A stretch of DNA of 42,608 nucleotides from Conexibacter sp. (lineage in GTDB: Bacteria; Actinomycetota; Thermoleophilia; Solirubrobacterales; Solirubrobacteraceae), in contig JAOPZA010000240.1 in NCBI GenBank assembly GCA_025964325.1, positions 1 through 42,608 on the forward strand, given 5' to 3'. The notes beneath the pieces were generated by a model, which made no database searches, was not told the origin of the DNA, and saw only the letters and a program-made list of their open reading frames with translations. The position numbers and the translations under genes are program-made. Of the stretch, positions 30,346 to 37,960 are shown piece by piece (the stretch's first letter is position 1; each line of letters starts with the position of its first letter).

Positions 30346-32180
30346 TGGGCGCTCCGGCTGCGCAACAGCCCGTTCGCCTCCCACTCGGCCGGCACCCGGA
30401 TCGGGACCTCGAGCAGCATCGCCGCGAAGCTCTTGCCCTGCGGGTCGTAGCGCAGCGTCGAGGTCCCGCCCTTGCCGCCGAGCACGCCGTCGAGCACGAA
30501 GTTGATCGCCGACAGGCCCGGCATCTCCCAGCGCTGGACGCCGCCGGTCAGGTACTGGGCGAAGAAGCGCGCGACGCGCTCGCACGTCAGCTGCTCGCGG
30601 ATCGCCTCGACGAACTCCGGGCGCCGGGCGATGATGCCGATGTTCGCGTTGTTGCCCTTGTCGCCGCTGCGCCCGTAGGCGAGCTGGCGCAGCTGGACGG
30701 TGAAGTCGCCGCCCGCGACCGATGCGGTCCCCGCGCCGTCGCCGTCGCCCCCGCCTGCCGGCCCGTCCGGCAACGCCGGCGTGCCGATGCGGACGCCGGC
30801 GTCGCCGGGAGCGACCGCGACCGGCAGGGTCCTCCCGTCGAGCTGCACCTGCACCGGCGTCGAGCCCTTGTCGACCAGCAGGTGGTAGACCCCGATCGCC
30901 GGCGCCACGCGTGGCCGGCCGCCGAAGAAGCCCGTCATGCCCTGCGCGACGAGCGCCATCGGCGCGTACTCGAGCGCGAACAGCTCGAGCGCCGCACGCT
31001 GGGGATGGCGCACCCCGATCTTCACGACCGCCTCGACCGCCTGGTCGTGGCGGCGGTCGGGCCCGTAGGTGTCGCCGGCGCCGATCACCTCGATCGACGT
31101 CTCGCTGAACGGCGCGTGGCCGGCCTGCGCGATCAGCCGCTCGCCACGGCTGACGAGCGCCTGCCCCGCGCGACGCGCCTTCGCGGCCGCGTCGAGGCCG
31201 GCGAACATCGCCGTCGTCATCACGCGGTACCCGTCCGCGTGCGTCGCCGTGACCTTGTAGGTCGGTGGCGGCTGGCTCCCCCGTGCGCCCCAGGCGCGGA
31301 CGCGGTTCTCGCCGACCTGCTCGAGCTGCACGTCGCGCCAGTCGCAGACGACGTCGGGCATCACGTACGCGCCGGGGTCGCCGATCTCGTAGAGGATCTG
31401 CTCGCTGATCGTCGCCGGCGAGACGAGGCCGCCCGTGCCCTCCGGCTTCGAGACCACGGCGCTGCCGTCGGGGAAGCACTCGATGATCGGGAAGCCCATG
31501 TCGTCCCAGCCGGGGACCTCGGCCCAGTCGGTGAAGTTGCCGCCCGTGCACTGCGGTCCGCACTCGACGATGTGACCGGCGAGCGCTCCGGCGGAGAGCA
31601 GGTCGTAGTCGCTGTCGGTCCAGCCGAACTCGTGCATCAGCGGCCCCAGCACGACGGAGGAGTCGACCGCGCGGCCGGTCACGACGACGTCGGCGCCGGC
31701 CGCCAGCGCGGCGGCGATCGGCCGCGCGCCGAGGTAGGCGTTCATCGTCATCGGCTTCGCCGGCAGCGGCTCGCCCGTGAACATGTCGCGCGACGAGCTG
31801 GCGTGGATCTCGGCGAGCTGGCCCATCAGGTCGTCGCCCTCCACGGCGGCGACGCGCAGCGGCACCCCGACCTCGGCCGCGGCCTCGCGGAACGCCCGCG
31901 CGCAGGCGGCGGGGTTGAGCGCGCCGGCGTTCGTGACGACCTTGATCCCGCGCGTGTGGATCTCCTTCAGCCGCGGCGCCAGCACGCGGATCGCGTCCGG
32001 CACGAAGCCGGCCTCGGGGTCCTTCTGCCGCACGCGGGCGAGCAGCGCCATCGTGATCTCGGAGAGGTAGTCGGCGACGAGGTAGTCGACGTCGGCGCGG
32101 TCGAGCAGCTGGTCGACCGCCTGGCTGGTATCGCCCCAGAAGGCTGCCCAGCAGCCGAGGCGGACGGAGTCTGAGGACAT
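30342..32180 (-). CDS. AtuA-family (DUF1446) protein with C-terminal AtuA-like domain
   Basis: 612 residues from ATG 32180 (MSSDSVRLGCWAAFWGDT). A long N-terminal DUF1446 domain (VTNAGALNPAACARAFREAAAEVG; GRAVDSSVVLGPLMHEFGW) is followed by the C-terminal AtuA ferredoxin-fold segment (LAYGRSGDKGNNANIGIIA). AtuA is needed for citronellol/geraniol use in Pseudomonas but its reaction is unknown. An upstream in-frame TTG is rejected because it lies within the promoter. ATG 32180 is 7 bp past a -10 TAGCAT, so the mRNA is probably leaderless. First gene of a five-gene operon. Confidence 0.85.
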   Translation of the reverse strand: MSSDSVRLGCWAAFWGDTSQAVDQLLDRADVDYLVADYLSEITMALLARVRQKDPEAGFVPDAIRVLAPRLKEIHTRGIKVVTNAGALNPAACARAFREAAAEVGVPLRVAAVEGDDLMGQLAEIHASSSRDMFTGEPLPAKPMTMNAYLGARPIAAALAAGADVVVTGRAVDSSVVLGPLMHEFGWTDSDYDLLSAGALAGHIVECGPQCTGGNFTDWAEVPGWDDMGFPIIECFPDGSAVVSKPEGTGGLVSPATISEQILYEIGDPGAYVMPDVVCDWRDVQLEQVGENRVRAWGARGSQPPPTYKVTATHADGYRVMTTAMFAGLDAAAKARRAGQALVSRGERLIAQAGHAPFSETSIEVIGAGDTYGPDRRHDQAVEAVVKIGVRHPQRAALELFALEYAPMALVAQGMTGFFGGRPRVAPAIGVYHLLVDKGSTPVQVQLDGRTLPVAVAPGDAGVRIGTPALPDGPAGGGDGDGAGTASVAGGDFTVQLRQLAYGRSGDKGNNANIGIIARRPEFVEAIREQLTCERVARFFAQYLTGGVQRWEMPGLSAINFVLDGVLGGKGGTSTLRYDPQGKSFAAMLLEVPIRVPAEWEANGLLRSRSAQ

Positions 32181-32187
32181 GTGGGCG

Positions 32188-32216
32188 ATGCTAAATAAGC
32201 GTTTAGTTGAAGTCAA
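32188..32216 (-). promoter_or_regulatory. AtuA-operon promoter with TetR-type operator in the spacer
   Basis: On the minus strand TTGACT (32216-32211), a 17-bp spacer, TAGCAT (32193-32188), then seven bases and ATG 32180. The palindrome CTAAATAAGCGTTTAG (32191-32206) fills the spacer and touches the -10, so a bound repressor would block transcription. The divergent TetR gene next door is the expected owner. Confidence 0.65.
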
Positions 32217-32245
32217 GCCCGGTGAGCTGCGACGATGTCCGCCTG

Positions 32246-32908
32246 ATGGCCCGCGGCAGCGCAGACCTCACGCGAGAGAGACTGCTCGGCGCAGCGCACG
32301 ACCTGTTCGTCGAGCGTGCCGGGCGGGTCGCCTCGGTGAGCGAGATCTGCGCGCGCGCCGAGGTCAACGTCGCGATGGTGAAGTACTGCTTCGGCAGCAA
32401 GGACGGGCTGCTCGACGCGCTGCTCGAACGCGTGCTGCAGCGGTTGACGGGCGAGTTCGAGCGGCTCTCGCACGCCCCCCTCGATCCGACCGCGAAGCTC
32501 CGGCGGCACGTCGCCGAGATCGTGCGCAACTACGTCCGCTACCCCTACGTGAACCGCCTGATGACCGAGCGGCTGCTGTCGGCCGAGCCCGACGCCGTCG
32601 ACCGCATCAGCGCGAGCTTCGCGATCCCGGCCCGCGACTGGTACGCGGTGCTGCTGCGCGAGGGGCGGGAGCGCGACGGCTGGCGGGAGATGGACCCCAC
32701 GCTCTTCTTCTTCACCGTCGTCGGCGTCTGCGAGTTCCTCTTCTCCGCGCGGCCGCTGCTCGAGCGCGCCTTCGACGCGAAGCTCGACGACGCGCTGCTC
32801 GAGCGCTTCACCGCGCACGTGACGGAGCTGGTCGTCGCCGGGATGCAGCCGGCGCCGGCGGCCGAGCAGGAGCCGGCCGAGCCCCGCGCCCCCTCGCCGG
32901 CGCGGTGA
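32246..32908 (+). CDS. TetR-family regulator of the AtuA operon
   Basis: 220 residues from ATG 32246 (MARGSADLTRERLLGAAHDL). The N-terminal helix-turn-helix VSEICARAEVNVAMVKYCFG is typical of TetR. The ligand domain is unassigned; a CoA ester or terpenoid acid is plausible. An in-frame TTG 39 nt upstream is rejected because it lies inside the operator region. A candidate promoter is TTGAAG (32207-32212), 18 bp, GACGAT (32231-32236), sharing DNA with the operator, so self-repression is likely. Its 3' end is followed by a long palindrome. Confidence 0.82.
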   Translation: MARGSADLTRERLLGAAHDLFVERAGRVASVSEICARAEVNVAMVKYCFGSKDGLLDALLERVLQRLTGEFERLSHAPLDPTAKLRRHVAEIVRNYVRYPYVNRLMTERLLSAEPDAVDRISASFAIPARDWYAVLLREGRERDGWREMDPTLFFFTVVGVCEFLFSARPLLERAFDAKLDDALLERFTAHVTELVVAGMQPAPAAEQEPAEPRAPSPAR

Positions 32909-32976
32909 CCCACTGGTCATCGGCGCGACGCCGTTCTGGCCCTCCGCCAGCCGTCGGACGGCCAGGTCGAGCGGAT

Positions 32977-33019
32977 GACCGCAGGGTTTCGGCCCTCTGA
33001 GGGCCGAAACCCTGCGGTC
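32977..33019. terminator. 43-bp near-perfect palindrome, bidirectional terminator
   Basis: Two 21-bp arms (32977-32997 and 32999-33019; core GCAGGGTTTCGGCCCTC) are exact complements around a single T. It stands between the convergent TetR gene (stop 32908) and the lipocalin-like gene (stop 33069). No T-run follows. The 32909-33068 gap holds this and one more hairpin only. Confidence 0.65.
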
Positions 33020-33039
33020 CTCGGAGACCATCGCCCGAC

Positions 33040-33060
33040 TGTGCCAGCGCGGCTGGCACA
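33040..33060. terminator. second hairpin downstream of the lipocalin-like gene
   Basis: TGTGCCAGC and GCTGGCACA form a perfect 9-bp stem with loop GCG, 8 bp past the stop of the minus-strand gene. Together with the neighbouring palindrome it gives two stacked hairpins. Confidence 0.5.
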
Positions 33061-33068
33061 GCGGGCGG

Positions 33069-34118
33069 CTATTCGCGCCGAATCGGCGGCACGGGCGGCG
33101 CGGCGGTCAGCGGATGCGGGGCGTCGCCGTCCAGCGGGGCGCGGAACTGCAGCTCGACCGCGCCGTACCCTCGCCGGCCGTCCTCCAGATCGCAGCGGTA
33201 GAGCGCGCGGTCGATCCACGCCGTCATCCGCACGCCGTGCTCGTCGCACATCGCGAAGTTCAGCGGCAGGACGCGCAGCAGCTCGGCGTGGCCGCGCAGC
33301 TCGTGCGCGGCGGAGCGGATCGCGAAGCTCCAGCTCGCCGGCCGCTCCGCGCGCGGGCGCGGAACGAACGCGACCGACTCGCCGAAGGCGAGCACGGGGT
33401 CGGCACGGCCACCGGCGTAGACGGCGCCGTCCTGCAGCCACGTGCGGCCGTCGAAGGTCGCGCGCCAGAGCGAGGCCTCCGGACCGTCCTCGAACAGCAT
33501 GTCGATCCAGCGCCATCCGAGCGGGCGAGCCCAGTCGCGCGCGCCCCACGAATGGTCCTTGCAGCCGCGCGCGTCGATCTCGTAGCTGCGCTCGCCGACC
33601 ATGAGCGTGCCGGTGACGCGGCCGACCTCGTCCACGTGGCCGTCGAAGAGCCCGTCCCAGCGCGGATCCTCCCGGTAGACGTAGGCCGGCTGGTCGGGCG
33701 TGAACGTGAGCTCGTAGCGGACGGCGACCGACGGGCGATCCGAGTCCGCCACGGCGCGCACCGCGCCGGGATCGACGGCCGCGTCGAGGCCACCGTCGTT
33801 CATCCGCCCGTCGAAGCGGATCGACCAGGCGCCGAACGGCTCGTGCGGCTCATACGTCATCCCGGCGACTGGGTGCGGGGCGTCGTGGGCGTCGTAGCGA
33901 TCGAGCTCGGTCGCGACGAGCGTCGGGACGTCGGCGCCCCAGATCACGTTGAGCGAGCCGGAGTGCCCGCTCGACGGGCGGTACCCGATCGACGTGTCGC
34001 CACCGATCCCGAGGCGCGCGTCGAAGAACTTGAAGTAGAAGCTCTCGCGCCAGCGCTCGCGTGCGGGATCGGGCAGGTGCATGCGGTCGTGGCGCGGGTC
34101 GAGGGCGGCGCTGGTCAT
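33069..34118 (-). CDS. lipocalin-like (CrtC/DUF7064-type) protein
   Basis: 349 residues from ATG 34118 (MTSAALDPRHDRMHLPDP). It has two beta-rich halves, with KFFDARLGIGGDTSIGY and the later KDHSWGARDWARPLGWRWIDMLF, the latter typical of CrtC-like / tocopherol-cyclase-like lipocalins (KDHSWG..). Related proteins bind or hydrate terpenoid ligands, but the role of the family is largely unknown; this is an inference. The ATG overlaps the upstream PrpD stop by ATGA, so it is the last gene of the E1 operon. No signal peptide. Confidence 0.65.
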   Translation of the reverse strand: MTSAALDPRHDRMHLPDPARERWRESFYFKFFDARLGIGGDTSIGYRPSSGHSGSLNVIWGADVPTLVATELDRYDAHDAPHPVAGMTYEPHEPFGAWSIRFDGRMNDGGLDAAVDPGAVRAVADSDRPSVAVRYELTFTPDQPAYVYREDPRWDGLFDGHVDEVGRVTGTLMVGERSYEIDARGCKDHSWGARDWARPLGWRWIDMLFEDGPEASLWRATFDGRTWLQDGAVYAGGRADPVLAFGESVAFVPRPRAERPASWSFAIRSAAHELRGHAELLRVLPLNFAMCDEHGVRMTAWIDRALYRCDLEDGRRGYGAVELQFRAPLDGDAPHPLTAAPPVPPIRRE

Positions 34119-35497
34119 GCGATCCTCCCTGCCGAGCGCGGGACCGTCTCCAGCAGCAGCGGTGCGACCGAGTCGAGCTCGGCGAGCTCGCGGACGGCCG
34201 CTTCGAGCCGGTCGAGCTGCGCGCGCGAGACGGCCATCTCGGGCTCCATCCGCACGACGTTGGCCCGCACGCCCTCCCAGTCCCAGCCGTAGGTGCCGGC
34301 GTCCGGGATCAGCTCGCCGGCGAGCGTCGCGCCGCCGGCCGTCTCGAGCTCGACGCGTCCGCCCAGCGAGGGCAGCCGCTCGTCCGGCAGCACCTCGGTG
34401 ACCGAGACGAGCCGCGCGATCACGGGGTCGTCGAACGCGTGCAGGCCGGCGAGCGTCGCGCCGCGGGTCTTGAGCGCCATCGCGACGCAGTACTCGGCGC
34501 TCATCAGGGTCGCGCCGACGTCGCGGTAGGGCCCCGGGTTGACGGTCCCCGGGTAGGTGCGGTCCTGCGGGTTGAGGAAGCAGCGCACGGCGGTCAGCTC
34601 GGCCGGGTCGAGGTCGTGCGCGACGACAAGGTCGATCGCGACCTGCACCGGGCTCTGCGTGATCGCGCAGACCGGGTAGGGCTTGTAGGTCACGTCGAGC
34701 AGCCGCCAGCGCTCGCCGAGCTGCCAGTCGGCGTCGGGCTCCGTGCCCGGCTCGACGCCGGCGAACGCCCGCGCGAAGCCGGCCGCGCCCTCGTACCAAT
34801 GCGGCGCCCCGTGGAAGCCGTTCGCGGCGAGCTGCGCGGCGAGCACCCCGTTGCGCGCCGCCATGCCGAGCTCGAAGCGCCACTCCGGCGTGCCGTCGAT
34901 CCAGGTCTGGTTGAGCCCGCCGCAGAAGCTCGCGGCGAGCGCGATCGCGTCGCTCGTGGCGGCCGCGTCGAGGCCGAGCACGGAGGCGCTCGCGGCGGCC
35001 GCGCCGAGCGTGCCGAAGACCGGCGAGGCGCGGAAGCCGCGTGCCGTCGAGGCCGCCGCGAGCCGCTCGCCGACCGCCGCCGCGACCTCGCAGCCGGCGA
35101 CGATCGCGGTCAGCACGGCGGCGCCGTCCGCCCCGTCGCGCTCCGCGAGCGCGAGCACGGCTGGGACGACGGCGGCGCCGACGTGCGTCTTGGCGGCGAA
35201 GTGCGTGTCGTCCTGGGCGCGCGCGTGGATCAGCTGCGCGTTGACGAAGGCCGCGTACTCGGCTCCGACCCGTCCGCCGTCGCACAGCAGCGTCGCCTCA
35301 TCCGGTCGGCGGTCGCGCACGAGCGCCCACAGGTCGGGCCCGACCGTGTGCGCGGCGGTCGCACACGCGAGGTCGTGCAGCAGGTTGCAGCGCAGCTTCT
35401 CGACGACCTCCGCCGGCAGCGTCTCGGCGACGACGCCGGCCGCGAAGCGGCCCAGTCGCGCCCCGACGGTCGACTCGCGCAGCTCGGTGGTGCTCAT
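34115..35497 (-). CDS. MmgE/PrpD family protein
   Basis: 460 residues of the 2-methylcitrate dehydratase/aconitate decarboxylase family: VNAQLIHARAQDDTHFAAKTHVGAAVVP and the ATAHTVGPDLW region. Family members dehydrate or decarboxylate tricarboxylic acids and related compounds, and some bind CoA esters. The substrate is unknown. ATG 35497 overlaps the stop of the 41-codon ORF by ATGA and its own stop overlaps the lipocalin-like start, so the operon is tightly coupled. Confidence 0.8.
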   Translation of the reverse strand: MSTTELRESTVGARLGRFAAGVVAETLPAEVVEKLRCNLLHDLACATAAHTVGPDLWALVRDRRPDEATLLCDGGRVGAEYAAFVNAQLIHARAQDDTHFAAKTHVGAAVVPAVLALAERDGADGAAVLTAIVAGCEVAAAVGERLAAASTARGFRASPVFGTLGAAAASASVLGLDAAATSDAIALAASFCGGLNQTWIDGTPEWRFELGMAARNGVLAAQLAANGFHGAPHWYEGAAGFARAFAGVEPGTEPDADWQLGERWRLLDVTYKPYPVCAITQSPVQVAIDLVVAHDLDPAELTAVRCFLNPQDRTYPGTVNPGPYRDVGATLMSAEYCVAMALKTRGATLAGLHAFDDPVIARLVSVTEVLPDERLPSLGGRVELETAGGATLAGELIPDAGTYGWDWEGVRANVVRMEPEMAVSRAQLDRLEAAVRELAELDSVAPLLLETVPRSAGRIA

Positions 35498-35619
35498 GCG
35501 ACGACCTCCGTCCGATCGGTTGCGCCGAGGTTCGCGCGCGCACGCGGCGAGCCGGGCGGGTGCGGGTCGGGCCGGCGCGTCCGGCGTCGGGCCGGCGCGT
35601 CGATCGTCGGCGCGCTCAT
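35494..35619 (-). CDS. 41-codon ORF coupled on both sides in the E1 operon
   Basis: ATG 35619 overlaps the lipoyl-protein stop (ATGA) and its TGA overlaps the PrpD start (ATGA). The product begins MSAPTIDAPARRRTRRPD and ends NLGATDRTEVVA; it is Pro/Ala/Arg-rich like the linker that follows lipoyl domains in E2 proteins, with a short SPRAR segment like the start of a peripheral-subunit-binding domain. It may be a remnant of an E2 gene or a small partner protein. No family recognised. Confidence 0.5.
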   Translation of the reverse strand: MSAPTIDAPARRRTRRPDPHPPGSPRARANLGATDRTEVVA

Positions 35620-35849
35620 GTCTCGACCACCGCCAGCACGGCCGCGACCGGCACGACGTCGCCCTCGGCGACCGGCAGCTCCGCGACCGTGCCGCCAGCC
35701 GGCGCGACGATGTCCATGTTCGCCTTGTCGGTCGCGACCTCGAGCAGCACGTCGCCCTCGCCGACCGCCGCGCCGACCGCGACGTGGACCTCGATCACCT
35801 CGACCTCCTCGGTGTCGCCCGGCTCCTCGATCGTGACCTCCACGCGCAT
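35616..35849 (-). CDS. free-standing lipoyl-domain protein
   Basis: 77 residues, one lipoyl domain: VLLEVATDKANMDIVAPAGG with lipoylated Lys42. Normal E2 components are 400 or more residues with a catalytic domain; here only the swinging arm is encoded. It sits between E1 beta and the 41-codon ORF. It could pass the acyl group to an E2 encoded elsewhere or to another acceptor. ATG 35849 follows the E1 beta stop by 3 bp. Confidence 0.85.
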   Translation of the reverse strand: MRVEVTIEEPGDTEEVEVIEVHVAVGAAVGEGDVLLEVATDKANMDIVAPAGGTVAELPVAEGDVVPVAAVLAVVET

Positions 35850-35852
35850 CGC

Positions 35853-36854
35853 TCAGGCCTCCCGCATCGTCGTGCGGACGGCCGCGACGACGTCGTCGAC
35901 GCCGGGCGCCCGCGCCTCCGCGAGCGGCACCGGGGTCGGCACGTTCACGAACGGCGAGGCGACGCGCACGGGGGGCGCCTTCAGCTCCGACAGGCACGAC
36001 TCGACCGCGAGCGCGAACACCTCGGAGGCGAACGAGAACGGCGAGGTCGCCTCCTGCGCGACGACGAGCCGCCCGGTCCGGCGAACGGAGGCGAGGATCG
36101 TCTCGGCGTCGAGCGGCGCGAGCGTGCGCGGATCGATCACCTCGACCGAGATGCCGTCCTCCTGCTCGAGCCGCTCGGCGGCGGCGAGCGCGCGGTCGAC
36201 GAGGCGTCCGATCGCCACGACGGTCACGTCGCTGCCCGCACGGCGCGTGTCGGCGACGCCGAGCGGCAGCAGGAAGTCGTCCTCCTGCGGCACCTCGCGG
36301 CGCGCCGGCAGCAGCCCGAGCGTCTCGATGAAGAGCACGGGGTCGTCGTCGCGGATCGCCGACTTCAGCAGGCCCTTCGCGTCCGCCGCGTTCGACGGCA
36401 TCACGACCTTGAGCCCCGGCACCGTGCAGTACCAGGCCTCGAAGTTCTGCGAGTGCTGCGCGCCGTTGGGGCCGCCGGCGCCGCACATCGTGCGGATCGT
36501 GAGCGGCATCGAAGCGCCGGAGAAGTAGCGGTACTTCGCCGCCTGGTTGACGATCTGGTCCATCGCGATCATCGCGAAGTCGAAGAACATGATCTCGACG
36601 ACGGGGCGCAGGCCGACGGCGGCCCCGCCGACGCCGAGCCCGACGAGCACGGCCTCGCTGATCGGCGTGTCACGCACGCGCAGGTCGCCGAATCTGTCGC
36701 GCAGGCCGCGCGTGACGCCGTAGGGGCCGCCGGGGCGGCCGACGTCCTCGCCGACGAGCACGACGCGCTCGTCGCGCTCCATCTCCTCGACGAGCGCCTG
36801 GTTGATGCCCTGCCAGAACTTGAGCGAGCGGGTCGGGGTCTCGACGGCGGTCAT
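35853..36854 (-). CDS. 2-oxo acid dehydrogenase E1 component, beta subunit
   Basis: 333 residues, AcoB/PdhB-like. Conserved: VVLVGEDVGRPGGPYGVTRGL, DTPISEAVLVGLGVGGAAVGLRPV, GAGGPNGAQHSQNFEAWY and PGLKVVMPSNAADAKGLLKSAI. Together with the alpha subunit it forms the ThDP enzyme that decarboxylates a 2-oxo acid or cleaves acetoin. ATG 36854 overlaps the alpha stop by ATGA. No full E2 or E3 gene is in the window, so the complex is incomplete here. Confidence 0.88.
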   Translation of the reverse strand: MTAVETPTRSLKFWQGINQALVEEMERDERVVLVGEDVGRPGGPYGVTRGLRDRFGDLRVRDTPISEAVLVGLGVGGAAVGLRPVVEIMFFDFAMIAMDQIVNQAAKYRYFSGASMPLTIRTMCGAGGPNGAQHSQNFEAWYCTVPGLKVVMPSNAADAKGLLKSAIRDDDPVLFIETLGLLPARREVPQEDDFLLPLGVADTRRAGSDVTVVAIGRLVDRALAAAERLEQEDGISVEVIDPRTLAPLDAETILASVRRTGRLVVAQEATSPFSFASEVFALAVESCLSELKAPPVRVASPFVNVPTPVPLAEARAPGVDDVVAAVRTTMREA

Positions 36855-37828
36855 GCGGCGGCGTAGTGGTCGAGGGCGATCGCCTCGGGGCCCGTCACCG
36901 CGCTCTGCTGGGCGAACGCGAGCGCGGCCGAGATCTCCTTCTCGACCTCGGCGTCGAGCGCGGCGCGCTCGGCCGGGTCGAGCGCGGCGCCGGCCCGCAC
37001 GAGCGGGTCGTTGGCGCGCCACGCGTTGACCTCGTCATCGTCGCGATACGCGGCGCGGTCGCCCGCGTAGTGACCGAACCAGCGATAGGTGACGGCCTCC
37101 ACCAACGTCGGCCCACCGCCACCGCGGGCTCGCGCGACCGCGTCCCCGACGGCGTCGGCGACCGCGTTCACGTCGTTGCCGTCGACGCGCACGCCGGGGA
37201 TGCCGTAGGACTCGCCGCGGCGCCAGATCTCGCCGGCGACGTGGATCTCCTGCGGCGTCAGCTCGACGTACTGGTTGTTCTCGCAGACGAAGATCAGCGG
37301 CAGGCGCCAGAGCGCGGCGACGTTGAGGGCCTCGCCGAAGACGCCGGCGCCGGTCGCGCCCTCGCCGAAGAAGCAGACGGTGACGTCGTCGCGCCCCTGC
37401 GCCTGCATCCCGTAGGCGGCGCCGGTCGCGATCGGGATCCCCCCGCCGACGATGCCGTTGGTGCCGAGCAGTCCGAGCGCGGGGATCGCGACGTGCATCG
37501 AGCCGCCGCGGCCGCGCGAGTAGCCGGTCGTGCGGCCGAGCAGCTCGGCCATCAGGCGGTCGGGCGCCGCGCCCTTCGCGAGGCAGTGGTGATGGCCGCG
37601 GTGGGTCGAGAGGACGGCGTCGGTCTTGCGCAGAGCGGCGCAGCCGCCGACCGCGACGGCCTCCTGGCCGATCGACAGGTGCAGCGGACCGGGCACCTGA
37701 CCGTCGCCGAACTGCTCGTGCGCGGTCTCCTCGAAGCGCCGGCTCAACCGCATCAGGCGGTACCGCCCCCGCGACGTCGTCCTTGCGCTCCCGGTCGCCG
37801 GCGCCACCGGCGTCTTCAGCTCCGCCAT
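36851..37828 (-). CDS. 2-oxo acid dehydrogenase E1 component, alpha subunit
   Basis: 325 residues, AcoA/PdhA-like. Conserved: GPLHLSIGQEAVAVGG, THRGHHHCLAKGA, GRGGSMHV, and the ThDP motif GEGATGAGVFGEALN ending in VCENNQ. Acetoin, branched-chain or other 2-oxo acids are possible substrates. ATG 37828 (MAELKTPVAPATG) has a purine-rich GAGGGAAGAGAG upstream. First gene of the E1-lipoyl-PrpD-lipocalin operon, under the divergent TetR gene's probable control. Confidence 0.88.
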   Translation of the reverse strand: MAELKTPVAPATGSARTTSRGRYRLMRLSRRFEETAHEQFGDGQVPGPLHLSIGQEAVAVGGCAALRKTDAVLSTHRGHHHCLAKGAAPDRLMAELLGRTTGYSRGRGGSMHVAIPALGLLGTNGIVGGGIPIATGAAYGMQAQGRDDVTVCFFGEGATGAGVFGEALNVAALWRLPLIFVCENNQYVELTPQEIHVAGEIWRRGESYGIPGVRVDGNDVNAVADAVGDAVARARGGGGPTLVEAVTYRWFGHYAGDRAAYRDDDEVNAWRANDPLVRAGAALDPAERAALDAEVEKEISAALAFAQQSAVTGPEAIALDHYAAA

Positions 37829-37864
37829 GCGGTCTCTCTCTTCCCTCGCGACTCGACTGGCTCG

Positions 37865-37911
37865 ACCTATCGGTCGGTAGGCAGCCTACCGTCCTGTCGG
37901 TGAAAGAGCAA
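37865..37911 (-). promoter_or_regulatory. E1-operon promoter with two TetR-type operator boxes
   Basis: On the minus strand TTGCTC (37911-37906), 17 bp, TAGGCT (37888-37883). Two 14-bp boxes, ACCTATCGGTCGGT (37865-37878) and ACCGTCCTGTCGGT (37888-37901), resemble the ACCGACCGGTCGGT site of FadR/PaaR-like TetR regulators, and the palindrome CGGTAGGCAGCCTACCG (37875-37891) joins them. Binding would cover the -10 and spacer. Confidence 0.55.
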
Positions 37912-37946
37912 CAAATACGACCGGCAGGTCGAATGGTGAGAGCCGG

Positions 37947-37952
37947 TATATT
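37947..37952 (+). promoter_or_regulatory. -10 element of the divergent TetR gene
   Basis: TATATT stands 8 bp before the GTG at 37961, so a leaderless transcript is expected. No convincing -35 was found 16-18 bp upstream. It lies 46 bp from the nearer operator box. Confidence 0.5.
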
Positions 37953-37960
37953 GCGATCAC

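Noticed and set aside
26677-30450. 1257-residue open frame on the + strand
   Set aside because: It is antisense to the carboxylase operon, Arg/Asp/His-rich and without family motifs; an effect of GC-rich codon structure.
32181-32216. Upstream TTG start for the AtuA-like protein (12 extra residues)
   Set aside because: It would put the start in the -35 hexamer; ATG 32180 fits the family and the promoter.
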